NCBI RefSeq assembly: GCF_024585165.1
Contig: NZ_CP029008.1
Location: forward strand, 6,529,501-6,593,500
Source of the DNA: Bradyrhizobium sp. WBOS07
Lineage (GTDB): Bacteria > Pseudomonadota > Alphaproteobacteria > Rhizobiales > Xanthobacteraceae
Length of the DNA stretch: 64,000 bases
Direction of reading: 5' to 3'
The translations under genes were made by a program, and so were the position numbers. How positions within the stretch are numbered: position 1 is the first letter of the stretch; the number at the start of each line of letters is the position of its first letter. This document shows, piece by piece, positions 16,859 to 29,333 of this stretch. Below the pieces are notes generated by a model, which was given only the letters and a program-made list of their open reading frames with translations, ran no database searches and was not told where the DNA came from.

Positions 16859-17791
16859 ATGACGATGATGTACACGCCGACCATTCCGCCGCCCGATCCG
16901 AACACGCGCACGCCGAAGTTCAAGCTGCCGAAGCTGTCTTGCGACGCGCATTGCCACATCTTCGGGCCCGGCGCGAAGTATCCTTATGCGCCGGATCGGT
17001 CCTACACACCGCCGGACGCGCCGCTGGAGGATTTTCGCGTGCTACATGCCAAGCTCGGTGTCGAGCGCGCGGTCATCGTCAATGCCAGCGTGCACGGCAC
17101 CGACAATACGGTCGCGCTCGATGCGATCGCTGAGAGCAACGGCGCCTATCGTGCGGTCGCCAATATCGACGACACCATCACCGAGCGCGGGCTTCGCGTG
17201 CTGCACGAGGGCGGCTTCCGCGGCTGCCGCTTCAATTTCGTCCGCCACCTCGGCGGCGTGCCCGATAAGGGCGTGTTCGACCGCGTCATTGCCATGGTCG
17301 CGCCGCTCGGCTGGCACATCGACCTGCATTTCGACGCGATCGATCTGCCGGATTATGCCGATATGCTGGCAAGGCTGCCGCTGAGTTACACGATCGACCA
17401 TATGGGGCGGGTGAAGGCTGCCGAGGGGCTCGACCAGCTTCCGTTCAGGATCCTGATCGAGCTGATGCAGCGCGACGAGAAATGCTGGGTCAAGATCTGC
17501 GGCTCCGAGCGGGTGTCCTCGGCCGGTCCGCCGTTCACAGACGCGGTGCCGTTTGCACGAAAGATCGTCGAGACCGCGCCCGACCGCGTCATCTGGGGCA
17601 CGGACTGGCCGCATCCCAACGTCAAGGCGATGCCGAACGACGGAGACCTCGTCGATCTGATCCCGCTGTTCGCGCCGGAGCCGGAGCTTCAGCAGAAGAT
17701 TTTGGTCGACAATCCCGCGCGCCTGTTCGGGTTCGACCGGGCGCCAATCAATATGATGCCTACAAACGAAAGAAGGGAGTTCGTCCCATGA
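16859..17791 (+). CDS. ligI: 2-pyrone-4,6-dicarboxylate lactonase (LigI-like amidohydrolase)
   Basis: A 310-residue amidohydrolase-2 protein. It closely follows the LigI pattern: DAHCHIFGPGAKYPY (metal ligands His31 and His33), ASVHGTDNTVALDAIA, RGCRFNFVRHLGG, GWHIDLHFDA, IDHMGRV, DRVIWGTDWPHPN, and ELQQKILVDNPARLF. LigI hydrolyses 2-pyrone-4,6-dicarboxylate to 4-oxalomesaconate in the protocatechuate 4,5-cleavage pathway. ATGs at 16865 and 16868 are alternative starts, and none has a strong ribosome site. The stop overlaps galB by 4 bases. A related amidohydrolase reaction cannot be excluded, but the two next genes fit the LigI assignment. Confidence 0.85.
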   Translation: MTMMYTPTIPPPDPNTRTPKFKLPKLSCDAHCHIFGPGAKYPYAPDRSYTPPDAPLEDFRVLHAKLGVERAVIVNASVHGTDNTVALDAIAESNGAYRAVANIDDTITERGLRVLHEGGFRGCRFNFVRHLGGVPDKGVFDRVIAMVAPLGWHIDLHFDAIDLPDYADMLARLPLSYTIDHMGRVKAAEGLDQLPFRILIELMQRDEKCWVKICGSERVSSAGPPFTDAVPFARKIVETAPDRVIWGTDWPHPNVKAMPNDGDLVDLIPLFAPEPELQQKILVDNPARLFGFDRAPINMMPTNERREFVP

Positions 17792-18501
17792 AGACAGGTC
17801 TCGTGGTCACCGCCCATCCCGGCGATTTCGTCTGGCGCGCGGGCGGCGCTATCGCGCTGCATGCGAAGAAGGGCTATCGCATGAAGATCGTCTGCCTGTC
17901 CTTTGGCGAGCGCGGCGAGAGCCAGTTCGCCTGGAAGGAGAAGGGCGCGACGCTGGAATCGGTCAAAGCGGGGCGCAAGGACGAGGCGGAGCGCGCGGCG
18001 AAGCTGCTGGGTGCCGAGATCGAGTTCTTCGACTGCGGCGACTATCCGCTGAAGCTCACCGAGGCGCATTTCGACCGCATGGTCGACATCTACCGCGAGC
18101 TCAATCCGAGCTTCGTGCTGACGCATGCGCTGGAGGATCCGTACAATTTCGATCATCCCAACGCGGCGCATTTCGCACAGGAGACCCGTGTGGTCGCGCA
18201 GGCGATGGGCCACAAGCCCGGCGCGCAGTACAAATATGCCGCGCCGCCGGTGTTCCTGTTCGAGCCGCATCAGCCCGAGCAGTGCAACTACAAGCCCGAC
18301 CTGCTGCTGAAGATCGACGAGGTCTGGAAGGAGAAATACGAAGCGTTCCAGATCCTGGCCGCGCAGAAGCATCTGTGGGGCTATTACGAGCGCGTCGCGC
18401 TCAACCGCGGCATCCAGGGCAGCCGCAACACTGGCGTGGCCATGACCTATGGCGAGGCCTATCAGCGCCTGTTCCCGACGGTTGCTGAGGAGCTGGCATG
18501 A
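17788..18501 (+). CDS. galB: 4-oxalomesaconate hydratase, GalB type (PIG-L family)
   Basis: A 237-residue protein of the PIG-L deacetylase fold. It carries [53 protein letters not shown] and [16 protein letters not shown], all matching the GalB pattern known from Pseudomonas putida gallate breakdown. GalB adds water to 4-oxalomesaconate to give 4-carboxy-4-hydroxy-2-oxoadipate, using zinc. The N-terminal metal motif is AHPGD, where deacetylases have AHPDD. It starts inside the ligI stop codon and ends in an ATGA overlap with ligK, so the three genes are translationally coupled. Confidence 0.88.
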   Translation: MKTGLVVTAHPGDFVWRAGGAIALHAKKGYRMKIVCLSFGERGESQFAWKEKGATLESVKAGRKDEAERAAKLLGAEIEFFDCGDYPLKLTEAHFDRMVDIYRELNPSFVLTHALEDPYNFDHPNAAHFAQETRVVAQAMGHKPGAQYKYAAPPVFLFEPHQPEQCNYKPDLLLKIDEVWKEKYEAFQILAAQKHLWGYYERVALNRGIQGSRNTGVAMTYGEAYQRLFPTVAEELA

Positions 18502-19181
18502 AGCCGGTCGTCGTTCGCAACATCAAGCGAGCCGACCCTGCCGGCATGGCCGAGTATGGCGTCTCGACCGTGCATGAGGCCTACGGCCGCCTCGGCCTGA
18601 TGAAGTCATACTTGCGGCCCGTCTGGCCGGGCGCGGCGATTGCCGGTCCCGCGGTCACCGTGCTGGCGCAGCCCGGCGACAATTGGATGATCCATGTCGC
18701 CGTCGAGCAGTGCAAAAAAGGCGACGTCCTCGTCGTCGGCTGCACCACGGACAATACCGACGGCATGTTTGGTGAGCTGCTGGCGACCTCGCTGCAGGCG
18801 CGCGGCGTGCAAGGGCTGATCATCGATGCCGGCTGCCGCGACGTCAAAGCGCTGCACGAGATGGAATTTCCGGTCTGGTCGCGCGCGGTCTCGGCCAAGG
18901 GCACGGTCAAGGCGACGCTCGGCTCGGTCAACGTTCCCGTGGTCTGTGCCGGCGTCAACGTCGATCCCGGCGACATCGTCGTCGCTGACGACGACGGCGT
19001 CGTGGTGGTGTCGAAGCGCTACGCTTCGGAGGTCGCCGACAAGGCGAGAAAGCGCAACTCGGACGAGGGCGGCAAGCGCAAGCGGCTTGCCTCCGGCGAG
19101 CTTGGCCTTGACATGTACAACATGCGCGAGGCACTGGCGAAGGCCGGGCTCGTCTACGTCGACAATCCCGAGGACGTTTAG
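18498..19181 (+). CDS. ligK: 4-carboxy-4-hydroxy-2-oxoadipate aldolase (RraA-like fold)
   Basis: A 227-residue member of the RraA-like aldolases (LigK, ProA, GalC). Diagnostic blocks are [48 protein letters not shown], the metal and catalytic pair in [10 protein letters not shown] (Arg114, Asp115), and [13 protein letters not shown]. The enzyme splits its substrate into pyruvate and oxaloacetate and can also decarboxylate oxaloacetate. It directly follows galB, so the operon covers the last three steps of the 4,5-cleavage pathway in order. Confidence 0.9.
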   Translation: MKPVVVRNIKRADPAGMAEYGVSTVHEAYGRLGLMKSYLRPVWPGAAIAGPAVTVLAQPGDNWMIHVAVEQCKKGDVLVVGCTTDNTDGMFGELLATSLQARGVQGLIIDAGCRDVKALHEMEFPVWSRAVSAKGTVKATLGSVNVPVVCAGVNVDPGDIVVADDDGVVVVSKRYASEVADKARKRNSDEGGKRKRLASGELGLDMYNMREALAKAGLVYVDNPEDV

Positions 19182-19205
19182 GGCGAAGACAAGCGGAGCA
19201 GGCGG

Positions 19206-20075
19206 ATGGATCGTCTCAAGCTGAAGGCCGTGCTCGGCAACCACCGCCATGTGCAAGCGGTCAAGAGCGGCGAGCTCCGCTCCGACCGGTTCGATCTCGA
19301 CTTCATCGAGTACACACCGACCAACACGGCGTTCAAGCCGATGGTGCGTGAGCAGGCCTTCGACGTCTGCGAGATGGCGATCGTCACTTATCTGATGGCG
19401 AAGGCGCACGGCAAGCCGCTGGTGCTGCTGCCGGCGACCATGCTCGGCCGCTTCCAGCATTCCTACGCGCTCTACGATCCCGCACGTGGATCGCTCGGGC
19501 CGTCCGATCTCGAAGGCAAGCGCGTCGGCATCCGCTCGTTCACCACGACGACAGGTGCCTGGATTAGGGGCATCCTCGCCAACGATTACGGCGTCAATCT
19601 CGACAAGATCCGCTGGATCACCTTCGAGGATCCGCACGTCGCCGAGTATGTCGACACCACCGAGCGCGCGCCCAAGGATAAGAAGATCCTGCCCATGCTG
19701 CTCGATGGCGAGCTCGATGCCGTGCTGGGCGAAACCTCCGACAATCCCAGGCTCAAGTCTCTATTTCCTGATCCGGCCGCCGAGGCCGCCAGATGGTACG
19801 CCCGGCGCGGCGTCGTGCCGGTCAATCATCTCGTGGTGGTGACTGAGAAGCTGGCGAAATCGCGCCCTGACGTGGTCGCGGGCCTTTATGATCTGCTCAA
19901 GCGGAACAAGGAACAGATGGGGCCTGCGGCAGAACCCGATCTCGTGCCGTTCGGGATCGAGGCCAACAGGAGGCCGCTCGAGCTGATCGTCGACTACGTC
20001 TTCCAGCAGTCGCTGATCCCGCGCCGCTATGCGGTCGAGGAGCTGTTCGACGAGACGACACGAGGATTGAACTGA
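19206..20075 (+). CDS. 4,5-dihydroxyphthalate decarboxylase-family protein (binding-protein fold)
   Basis: The 289-residue protein lacks a signal peptide. It resembles the Pht5 decarboxylase of Pseudomonas phthalate breakdown, a family built on a periplasmic-binding-protein fold. Shared features are LEGKRVGIRSFTTTTGAWIR, YGVNLDKIRWITFED, LDAVLGE and the ending VDYVFQQSLIPRR with EELF. It is about 40 residues shorter than Pht5. Its position next to ligI, galB and ligK suggests it makes protocatechuate, or decarboxylates a related aromatic acid. A pure binding role cannot be excluded. Confidence 0.7.
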   Translation: MDRLKLKAVLGNHRHVQAVKSGELRSDRFDLDFIEYTPTNTAFKPMVREQAFDVCEMAIVTYLMAKAHGKPLVLLPATMLGRFQHSYALYDPARGSLGPSDLEGKRVGIRSFTTTTGAWIRGILANDYGVNLDKIRWITFEDPHVAEYVDTTERAPKDKKILPMLLDGELDAVLGETSDNPRLKSLFPDPAAEAARWYARRGVVPVNHLVVVTEKLAKSRPDVVAGLYDLLKRNKEQMGPAAEPDLVPFGIEANRRPLELIVDYVFQQSLIPRRYAVEELFDETTRGLN

Positions 20076-20989
20076 TGGCGGATCCGAAGCGCTGGCAGAT
20101 CGGGCTGATCGGTTATGGCGAGGTCGGGCGGATCCTGGCCGAGGATTTGCGCCGGCAGGATATCAAGGTGTCAACCTACGACATCAAGCTCGGAAGCGAG
20201 CAGGGCGCCTCGCTGCAGCAGCATGCGGCAAAATTCGGTGTGACGCTCGCGGCCTCGCACGCCGAGTTGGCTGCGAAATCCGACTTCATCATCTCCGCCG
20301 TCACCGCCAGCCAGGCCGTACCGGTGGCGAAGGCCTGTGCCGTCGCGCTCAACCCGGGTACCTGGTTCCTCGATTTCAATTCGGCCTCTCCCGGCGCCAA
20401 GCAGCGCGCCGCGGCCCTGATCGACGGTGGAGGCGGCCGCTACGTCGAGGGCGCGGTGATGACCTCGGTGCCGCCCTATCGCATCAAGGTGCCGCTGCTG
20501 CTCGGCGGCCCCGGCGCGAGGGAGATCGAGCCGCTTCTGAATGCGATCGGCTTTGCGGCCAAGGTTGCGAGCGACGAGCTCGGCGTGTCCTCCGCGGTGA
20601 AGATGTGCCGCAGCATCATGATCAAGGGCCTCGAGGCCATGGTCATCGAGAGCTTCACCACCGCGCGCGCCTATGGGGTCGAGGATGCGGTGCTGGCCTC
20701 GCTCGCGGAGACGTTTCCCGGAATCAACTGGGAGAAGCAGGGCGCCTATTGCTTCCAGCGCGTGATCGAGCACGGCCGCCGGCGTGCCGAAGAGGTGCGG
20801 GAGGTCGCGGAGACCGTGCGCGAGGCGGGGCTGACACCATGGTCCGCGCAGGGCACCGCCGAACGGCAGGCTTGGGTGGCCGATCTCGCCGACGAAGGGT
20901 TGTTCGGCGCCAAGGGCACCAAGGAGTTCGCCCGCAGCGCCGATTGGCGGATCGAGGCAGACCGGATCTTGGCGAAGATCAAGCGCTGA
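20075..20989 (+). CDS. 6-phosphogluconate-dehydrogenase-like NAD(P) oxidoreductase with DUF1932 domain
   Basis: A 304-residue protein. The N-terminal Rossmann domain starts IGLIGYGEVGRILAEDL (nucleotide-binding GxGxxG variant, GYGEVG), followed by FLDFNSASPGAKQ. A helical C-terminal DUF1932 domain has SSAVKMCRSIMIKGLEAM, where the Lys near residue 175 corresponds to the catalytic Lys of beta-hydroxyacid dehydrogenases. The gene begins on the last base of the previous stop (TGATG), so it belongs to the operon. It could oxidise a hydroxy-acid or semialdehyde intermediate; the usual LigC dehydrogenase is from another family, so this would be a replacement if it serves that step. Confidence 0.75.
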   Translation: MADPKRWQIGLIGYGEVGRILAEDLRRQDIKVSTYDIKLGSEQGASLQQHAAKFGVTLAASHAELAAKSDFIISAVTASQAVPVAKACAVALNPGTWFLDFNSASPGAKQRAAALIDGGGGRYVEGAVMTSVPPYRIKVPLLLGGPGAREIEPLLNAIGFAAKVASDELGVSSAVKMCRSIMIKGLEAMVIESFTTARAYGVEDAVLASLAETFPGINWEKQGAYCFQRVIEHGRRRAEEVREVAETVREAGLTPWSAQGTAERQAWVADLADEGLFGAKGTKEFARSADWRIEADRILAKIKR

Positions 20990-21005
20990 GGCCGCACGCC
21001 TGCGT

Positions 21006-21326
21006 TCAGCTCAACGCCCTGCGGCCGTCGCGATAGTTCGAGATTTCGTCACGAGCGTGCTCGATCGCATCGACCAGGCTCTTGGCCTTGCGGACAACCT
21101 GCTCCTTGGCGGGCGCGGTGCGGAACTCCGAGACGATCATGCGGATGCACTTGTCGGCGGTCTCGAGCGTCCAGAGCGCGCGGGTCCTGTCGTCCTGCGT
21201 GTGGATCGTGGAGATATCGAGGCTCGACAGGACTTCGCCGATTCCGTTCAGTCGCTTGACGGCGGTTTCCGCGGGTGTGTTGGCCCGAATGGAGCGATAA
21301 TCGAGGCTACTGAAAGCGTTGAACAT
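21006..21326 (-). CDS. hypothetical helical protein
   Basis: The 106-residue protein is soluble and mostly helical, with TAVKRLNGIGEVLSSLDI and RKAKSLVDAIEHARDEISNY. No signal peptide or membrane segment is visible, and I do not recognise the family. It converges on the dehydrogenase gene with 16 bp between stops. Codon composition matches the neighbours, so it is probably a real gene. Its upstream gap (21327-21530) holds no other gene. Confidence 0.6.
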   Translation of the reverse strand: MFNAFSSLDYRSIRANTPAETAVKRLNGIGEVLSSLDISTIHTQDDRTRALWTLETADKCIRMIVSEFRTAPAKEQVVRKAKSLVDAIEHARDEISNYRDGRRALS

Positions 21327-21530
21327 AGACAGACTTCCCCACTGAACCCGGATGGTTCAGAGCGCCCCCTTAGTATGATCCGGATGACCTCTTGTTCAAT
21401 GCGCACAGCTACGGTCCGGGATTCTACCGGACTCGGATTTGGGGTGAGATCGGCCGTGAAACCAGCGCGAACGGCCTATATCCGGCTCCGGACCCCGACG
21501 ATTCTACCAATGGTGTTCAACTGAAAGGGT

Positions 21531-22772
21531 TCAGGTTCCGGGCCGGAACAAGGTGGGCCGCTGCCGCTCAAAGGTCTGCCGGCCGCGCTTGAAACCCATC
21601 ACGACATCAGGCAGCTCGGCGATGGCGAAGCGGCTATCTTTCGTATCGAGGACGATAAGATCGGCGAGATTTCCGACCTTGATGCCGTAATCGGCAAGGT
21701 TCATCAGCCGGGCCGGCTGTTCGGTCACGAGATCGAGGCAGGTGTCGAAATCGTTCACCGCGACGTGCGCGACATTGGCGTAGAAGTTCGCCATCCGTAG
21801 CAGCGAGGCATCGCCGAACGGCGTGAAGGGATTGAGCACGTTGTTGGTCGCAACCGAGCATACGACGCCATCGCCCGCGAGCTTGTGGGCGAGCGTCAGT
21901 CCGCGCGGCGCGTTGTGGGTGGACTCGCGGCCCATCAGATAGAGATCTGTCGCGGGCAGCACGGTGACGGCGACGCCGGCTCTTGCCAGCTGCGCGCTGG
22001 CAGCCTTCATCCGATCCGGCGGCAGGGCCGAGAGTTTTGTCGCATGGCCGATCGCGACCCGTCCGTGATAGTTGCGCCGCTCGGTCTGCCGGCAGACTTC
22101 GTCGAGATGGCACCAGGAGGGATCGAGATCGAAATCCAGGTGAAGGTCGACGTCGACGTCAAATTCCTGCGCGAGATCGAAGATGCGCGCGAGATGCGCG
22201 TTCGGATCGGTATCGGTATAGGGACAGCCGCCGATCACGTCGCCGCCGTCGCGCAAGGACTGGATCAGCAGGTCCTCAGCTCCGGGATCGTTGGTCAGGC
22301 CTTCCTGCGGAAACACGCAGAGCGACAGGTCGATGGCCCAGGCGTAATCGCGTTTCAGCGCTTTCACCGCTTCGAAGCTCCGCAGGCCGATCCGTGGATC
22401 GATCTCCACATGCGTGCGCATCCGCGTCGTGCCGTGCACGATCGCGCGCTCCAGCACCTTGGCGCCGCGGGCGTAGACGTCCTCGACGGTGAAGTCGCGT
22501 TTAATCGCCGACACGGCCCGAATGGCGTCGCCGAGACTGGCGTGATCGTGCCCGCAGCGGTCGAGCAGGCAGGCCTTGTCGAGGTGGATATGGGTATCGA
22601 CGAAGCCGGGCAAAGCCAGATGACCGCCGAGATCGACGTCGAGCGTTTCGCAGGCGAGCTGTGACTCGATCGCGGCGATGCGGCCGCCCTTCACGCCGAT
22701 ATCGACGGGTGCGGCCGACGATCGCAACAGCGCGTTACGGAAGATCAGGTCGAAGGCGGGCTGGGTGATCAT
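21531..22772 (-). CDS. cytosine-deaminase-like amidohydrolase
   Basis: A 413-residue amidohydrolase with FRNALLRSSAAPVDIGVKGG at the N-terminus. The motif LPGFVDTHIHLDKACLLDRC provides two metal-binding histidines and the HLDK sequence typical of the cytosine deaminase and isopropylammelide branch. Later it has GTTRMRTHVEID, VDLHLDFDLD, GHATKLSALPP and a SVATNNVLNPFTPFGDAS region. It should hydrolyse a C-N bond in a heterocyclic or amide substrate. The exact substrate is unknown. It stands alone between two unrelated genes. Confidence 0.78.
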   Translation of the reverse strand: MITQPAFDLIFRNALLRSSAAPVDIGVKGGRIAAIESQLACETLDVDLGGHLALPGFVDTHIHLDKACLLDRCGHDHASLGDAIRAVSAIKRDFTVEDVYARGAKVLERAIVHGTTRMRTHVEIDPRIGLRSFEAVKALKRDYAWAIDLSLCVFPQEGLTNDPGAEDLLIQSLRDGGDVIGGCPYTDTDPNAHLARIFDLAQEFDVDVDLHLDFDLDPSWCHLDEVCRQTERRNYHGRVAIGHATKLSALPPDRMKAASAQLARAGVAVTVLPATDLYLMGRESTHNAPRGLTLAHKLAGDGVVCSVATNNVLNPFTPFGDASLLRMANFYANVAHVAVNDFDTCLDLVTEQPARLMNLADYGIKVGNLADLIVLDTKDSRFAIAELPDVVMGFKRGRQTFERQRPTLFRPGT

Positions 22773-22916
22773 GGCTCTTGCGGACGGAATTTAGAGCAAG
22801 CGGCCGGGATCGGCGGCTCCAGATTCTCGGCAGTGTAGCGAGGCAAATGTCCAAAATATATGCATGGATCTTGTGCGAGTGGCGGTACTATTCCGTAAAT
22901 TCCGGGAGACCCAGAG

Positions 22917-23336
22917 ATGTCCGTTGCCGTCAAAACCGAAGCCGCTCCATTGTCCGACGCCGCAATCGTGGAGGCCTATCTCACGGCATCGATGATCCCG
23001 GATCCGGATGCTGCGGCAGCCTATATGGCGCCGGGCACGGTGATCACCTTCACCGGCGGAAACACGTTCGATCATCCGCGCGGCCCGACCGCCTTCAACG
23101 CCAAGCGCTACCGCTGGGTCAAGAAGAAGATGGACCGGTTCGACGTCTGCCCCGGCGACGGCGAAACGGTGGTTTACAGCGTCGGCACGCTCTACGGCGA
23201 GTGGAAGGACGGGACCCCCTTCGAGGGCAACCGTTACGTCGATCGCTTCGTGGTGCGCGACGGCAAGATCATCAAGATGGATGTCTGGAACGACAGCGCC
23301 GAGCGCATCCTGATCCGGCACGGCATCGAAGCGTAA
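22917..23336 (+). CDS. NTF2-like (SnoaL-type) protein
   Basis: A 139-residue protein of the NTF2-like alpha+beta fold: an N-terminal helix pair (SDAAIVEAYLTASMIPDPDA), then strands with GTVITFTGGNTFDHP, GTLYGEWKDGTPFEGNRYVD and RFVVRDGKIIKMDVWNDSAE. Such proteins are ketosteroid-isomerase-like enzymes or binding proteins, and no catalytic set can be assigned by eye. GGGAGAC lies 9-10 bases upstream of the start. The amino-acid binding-protein gene follows on the same strand after 132 bp. Confidence 0.7.
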   Translation: MSVAVKTEAAPLSDAAIVEAYLTASMIPDPDAAAAYMAPGTVITFTGGNTFDHPRGPTAFNAKRYRWVKKKMDRFDVCPGDGETVVYSVGTLYGEWKDGTPFEGNRYVDRFVVRDGKIIKMDVWNDSAERILIRHGIEA

Positions 23337-23468
23337 GAGCCGTCTCGCGTATCGAAAGCCGGGATAGCTGATAGGCGCAAGCGCGTCTGGCGGCCGGTGC
23401 GCGCCTGCGCTATCAACGCGCTCGATTGCGCCCGGCAAGGAGGCGCGAGACCCCTTGAGGAGCAGCCG

Positions 23469-24377
23469 ATGCGTCTACCTACCGTTATTCTGGCCCTGAC
23501 ATGTCTTGCGAGTGCCGCCTCGGCCGAGGACCTCTCGGGCACGCTTCAGAAGATCAAGGAGACCAAGAAGATCACGCTGGGCTATCAGGAGGCCTCCGTC
23601 CCGTTCAGCTATCTGGACGGCAACCAGAAGCCGGTCGGCTTCGCCATGGACATCTGCCTCAAGATCGTCGATGCCGTGAAGAAGCAGCTGGGCATGCGCG
23701 ACATCGCCGTCGACACGCTCGCCGTGACCTCGTCGAACCGGATCCCGTTGATGGTCAACGGCACGCTCGATCTGCACTGCTCGGCGACCACGAACAACGC
23801 CGATCGCCAGAAGCAGGTCGCCTTCACCAACACGCATTTCCTCAGCGCGACGCGGTTCGCCGCCAAGAAGGCCGCGAAGATCAACACCATCGACGATCTC
23901 AAGGGCAAGGCGGTCACGGCCGTGGCCGGGTCGGTCAACCTGACGCAGCTCGCCAAGGTCAACACCGAGCGCAATCTCGGCCTCAACGTGATGCCGGCGA
24001 AGGACCAGGCCGAGGCTTTCCTGTTGCTGGAGACCGACCGCGCCCAGGCCTATGCACTCGATGACGTGCAGCTGGCGGTTGCGATCGCGCGCTCCAAGGA
24101 GCCGCAAGCCTACATGATCAGCGAGGAGGCGTTCTCGAAGCCGGAGCCTTACGGCATCATGCTGCGCCGGGAGGATGCGCCTTTCAAGGCGCTGGCCGAT
24201 CGGGCAACGGGGGAGCTCTACGCAAGCCCGGAGATCGAGGTGCTCTACAAGAAATGGCTGCAATCGCCGACGCCGCCGAACGGCCTCAATTACAACGTCC
24301 CGATGTCGTCCGCCTTGCGCAACGCTTTCAAGAAGCCGAGCTCGAGCGCCGATCCCGACGTCTATGTGGTCAACTGA
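23469..24377 (+). CDS. amino-acid ABC transporter periplasmic binding protein (GltI-like)
   Basis: A 302-residue protein with a signal peptide (LPTVILALTCLASAASA). The SBP_bac_3 domain has ITLGYQEASVPFSYLDG, GFAMDICLKIVDAVKKQLG and NRIPLMVNGTLDLHCSATTN. It resembles glutamate/aspartate binding proteins. GAGGAG 9 bases upstream supports ATG 23469. No permease or ATPase gene is adjacent, so it is an orphan component that must work with a transporter encoded elsewhere. It converges on the acyl-CoA dehydrogenase gene with 21 bp between the ends. Confidence 0.88.
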   Translation: MRLPTVILALTCLASAASAEDLSGTLQKIKETKKITLGYQEASVPFSYLDGNQKPVGFAMDICLKIVDAVKKQLGMRDIAVDTLAVTSSNRIPLMVNGTLDLHCSATTNNADRQKQVAFTNTHFLSATRFAAKKAAKINTIDDLKGKAVTAVAGSVNLTQLAKVNTERNLGLNVMPAKDQAEAFLLLETDRAQAYALDDVQLAVAIARSKEPQAYMISEEAFSKPEPYGIMLRREDAPFKALADRATGELYASPEIEVLYKKWLQSPTPPNGLNYNVPMSSALRNAFKKPSSSADPDVYVVN

Positions 24378-24398
24378 GGCGAGGGAAGAGCGCCGTTC

Positions 24399-25610
24399 CT
24401 ACGCGTTCGAATATTTCCTCAGCTCCAGCCGCGCGATCTGGTTGCGATGGACCTCATCCGGTCCATCGGCCAGACGCAGCAAGCGTGCGGTCGCATAGGC
24501 GTGCGTCAAGCCGAAATCGTTTGAGGTGCCGCCGCCGCCATGGGCCTGGATCGCCCAGTCGATGATCTGGCAGGCCATGTTGGGCACGGCGACCTTGATC
24601 ATCGCGATCTCGGCTTTCGCCACCTTGTTGCCGACCGTGTCCATGGCAGAGGCGGCGTTGAGCGTCAGCAGCCGGGCCTGCTCGATCATGATGCGGGCCT
24701 CCGCGATGCGCTCCTGCGTCACCGTCTGCTCGGAAACCGGCTTGCCGAAGGCAACCCGGCTGCGCACGCGGCGGCACATTTTCTCCAGCGTGCGCTCGGC
24801 GAGGCCAATCAGCCGCATGCAATGGTGGATGCGGCCGGGACCGAGGCGGCCCTGCGCGATCTCGAAGCCGCGGCCCTCGCCGAGCAGCATGTTTTCCCGC
24901 GGCACCCGCACATTGGTGAAGACGACCTCGGAGGCGCGGTCGGGCACGCCGTAGAAGCCAAACACGGGAAGGGGACGCTTGACCTCGATGCCGGGCGTAT
25001 CCATCGGCACGAGAATCATGGACTGCTGCTTGTGGCGGTCGGGATTGTCAGGGTCGGTCTTGCCCATGAAGATGCAGATCTTGCAGCGGGGATCTGTTGC
25101 ATTGGTCGTGTACCATTTGCGGCCGTTGATGACGTAGTGGTCGCCGTCGCGCACGATCGAGCTTTCGATGTTGGTCGCGTCCGATGAGGCGACCGCCGGC
25201 TCGGTCATGGCGAAGCAGGAGCGGATCTCGCCCGCGAGCAACGGCTTCAGCCAGCGCTCCTTGTCCTTCTCGCTGCCATAGCGCTCCAGCACCTCCATGT
25301 TGCCGGTGTCGGGCGCCGAGCAGTTGAACACTTCGGGCGCAAGATGCGAGCGGCCCATCACCTCGCAGAGCGGGGCATAGTCGAGATTGGAAAGACCCGC
25401 GCCATGGCTGGATTCCGGCAGGAACAGATTCCAGAGGCCCTCCGCGCGCGCCAGCGGCTTCAATTCCTCGACGACCGGATAGACCTTCCACGGCCCGAGT
25501 TCCTCGGCCTCACGATAGAAGCGCTCCTCGTTCGGATAGATGTGCCGGTCCATGAAGCTCTCGAGCTTGCGCTTGAGCTCGACGACCTTTGGCGACATCG
25601 GGTACAGCAT
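24399..25610 (-). CDS. acyl-CoA dehydrogenase
   Basis: A 403-residue flavoenzyme of the ACAD family, closest in look to the ACAD10/11 branch. Motifs are [40 protein letters not shown] (FAD and substrate contacts), the central strand domain [17 protein letters not shown], and the C-terminal [21 protein letters not shown]. It should oxidise an acyl-CoA to the 2-enoyl form in the cytoplasm, passing electrons to ETF. It follows an acyl-CoA synthetase gene by 31 bp, so the pair would activate and then dehydrogenate one acid. Confidence 0.9.
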   Translation of the reverse strand: MLYPMSPKVVELKRKLESFMDRHIYPNEERFYREAEELGPWKVYPVVEELKPLARAEGLWNLFLPESSHGAGLSNLDYAPLCEVMGRSHLAPEVFNCSAPDTGNMEVLERYGSEKDKERWLKPLLAGEIRSCFAMTEPAVASSDATNIESSIVRDGDHYVINGRKWYTTNATDPRCKICIFMGKTDPDNPDRHKQQSMILVPMDTPGIEVKRPLPVFGFYGVPDRASEVVFTNVRVPRENMLLGEGRGFEIAQGRLGPGRIHHCMRLIGLAERTLEKMCRRVRSRVAFGKPVSEQTVTQERIAEARIMIEQARLLTLNAASAMDTVGNKVAKAEIAMIKVAVPNMACQIIDWAIQAHGGGGTSNDFGLTHAYATARLLRLADGPDEVHRNQIARLELRKYSNA

Positions 25611-25641
25611 CTCTGGTCTCCTTGATCGAAGGGCGGGCGGC

Positions 25642-27267
<1,626 letters not shown>

Positions 27268-27444
27268 GGTCTCCTCCGGAAGCCACGTCGTTGCGCGGCG
27301 TACGCTTGTGATTTGCGCGCGAGGTTAGCGGAACGTCTCGCGACGTTCACGCAAAAAGCATTGGACGCGATTGCATGCCTCACTTTTTCGGGGCTAACGT
27401 GAGGCGAGCTGCCGGCGAAGCAGCGCTCTGCTTGGAGGACGTGC

Positions 27445-29298
<1,854 letters not shown>

Positions 29299-29333
29299 GA
29301 TTGCCGATCGGTACAGGACGGGAGACGCCAGGT

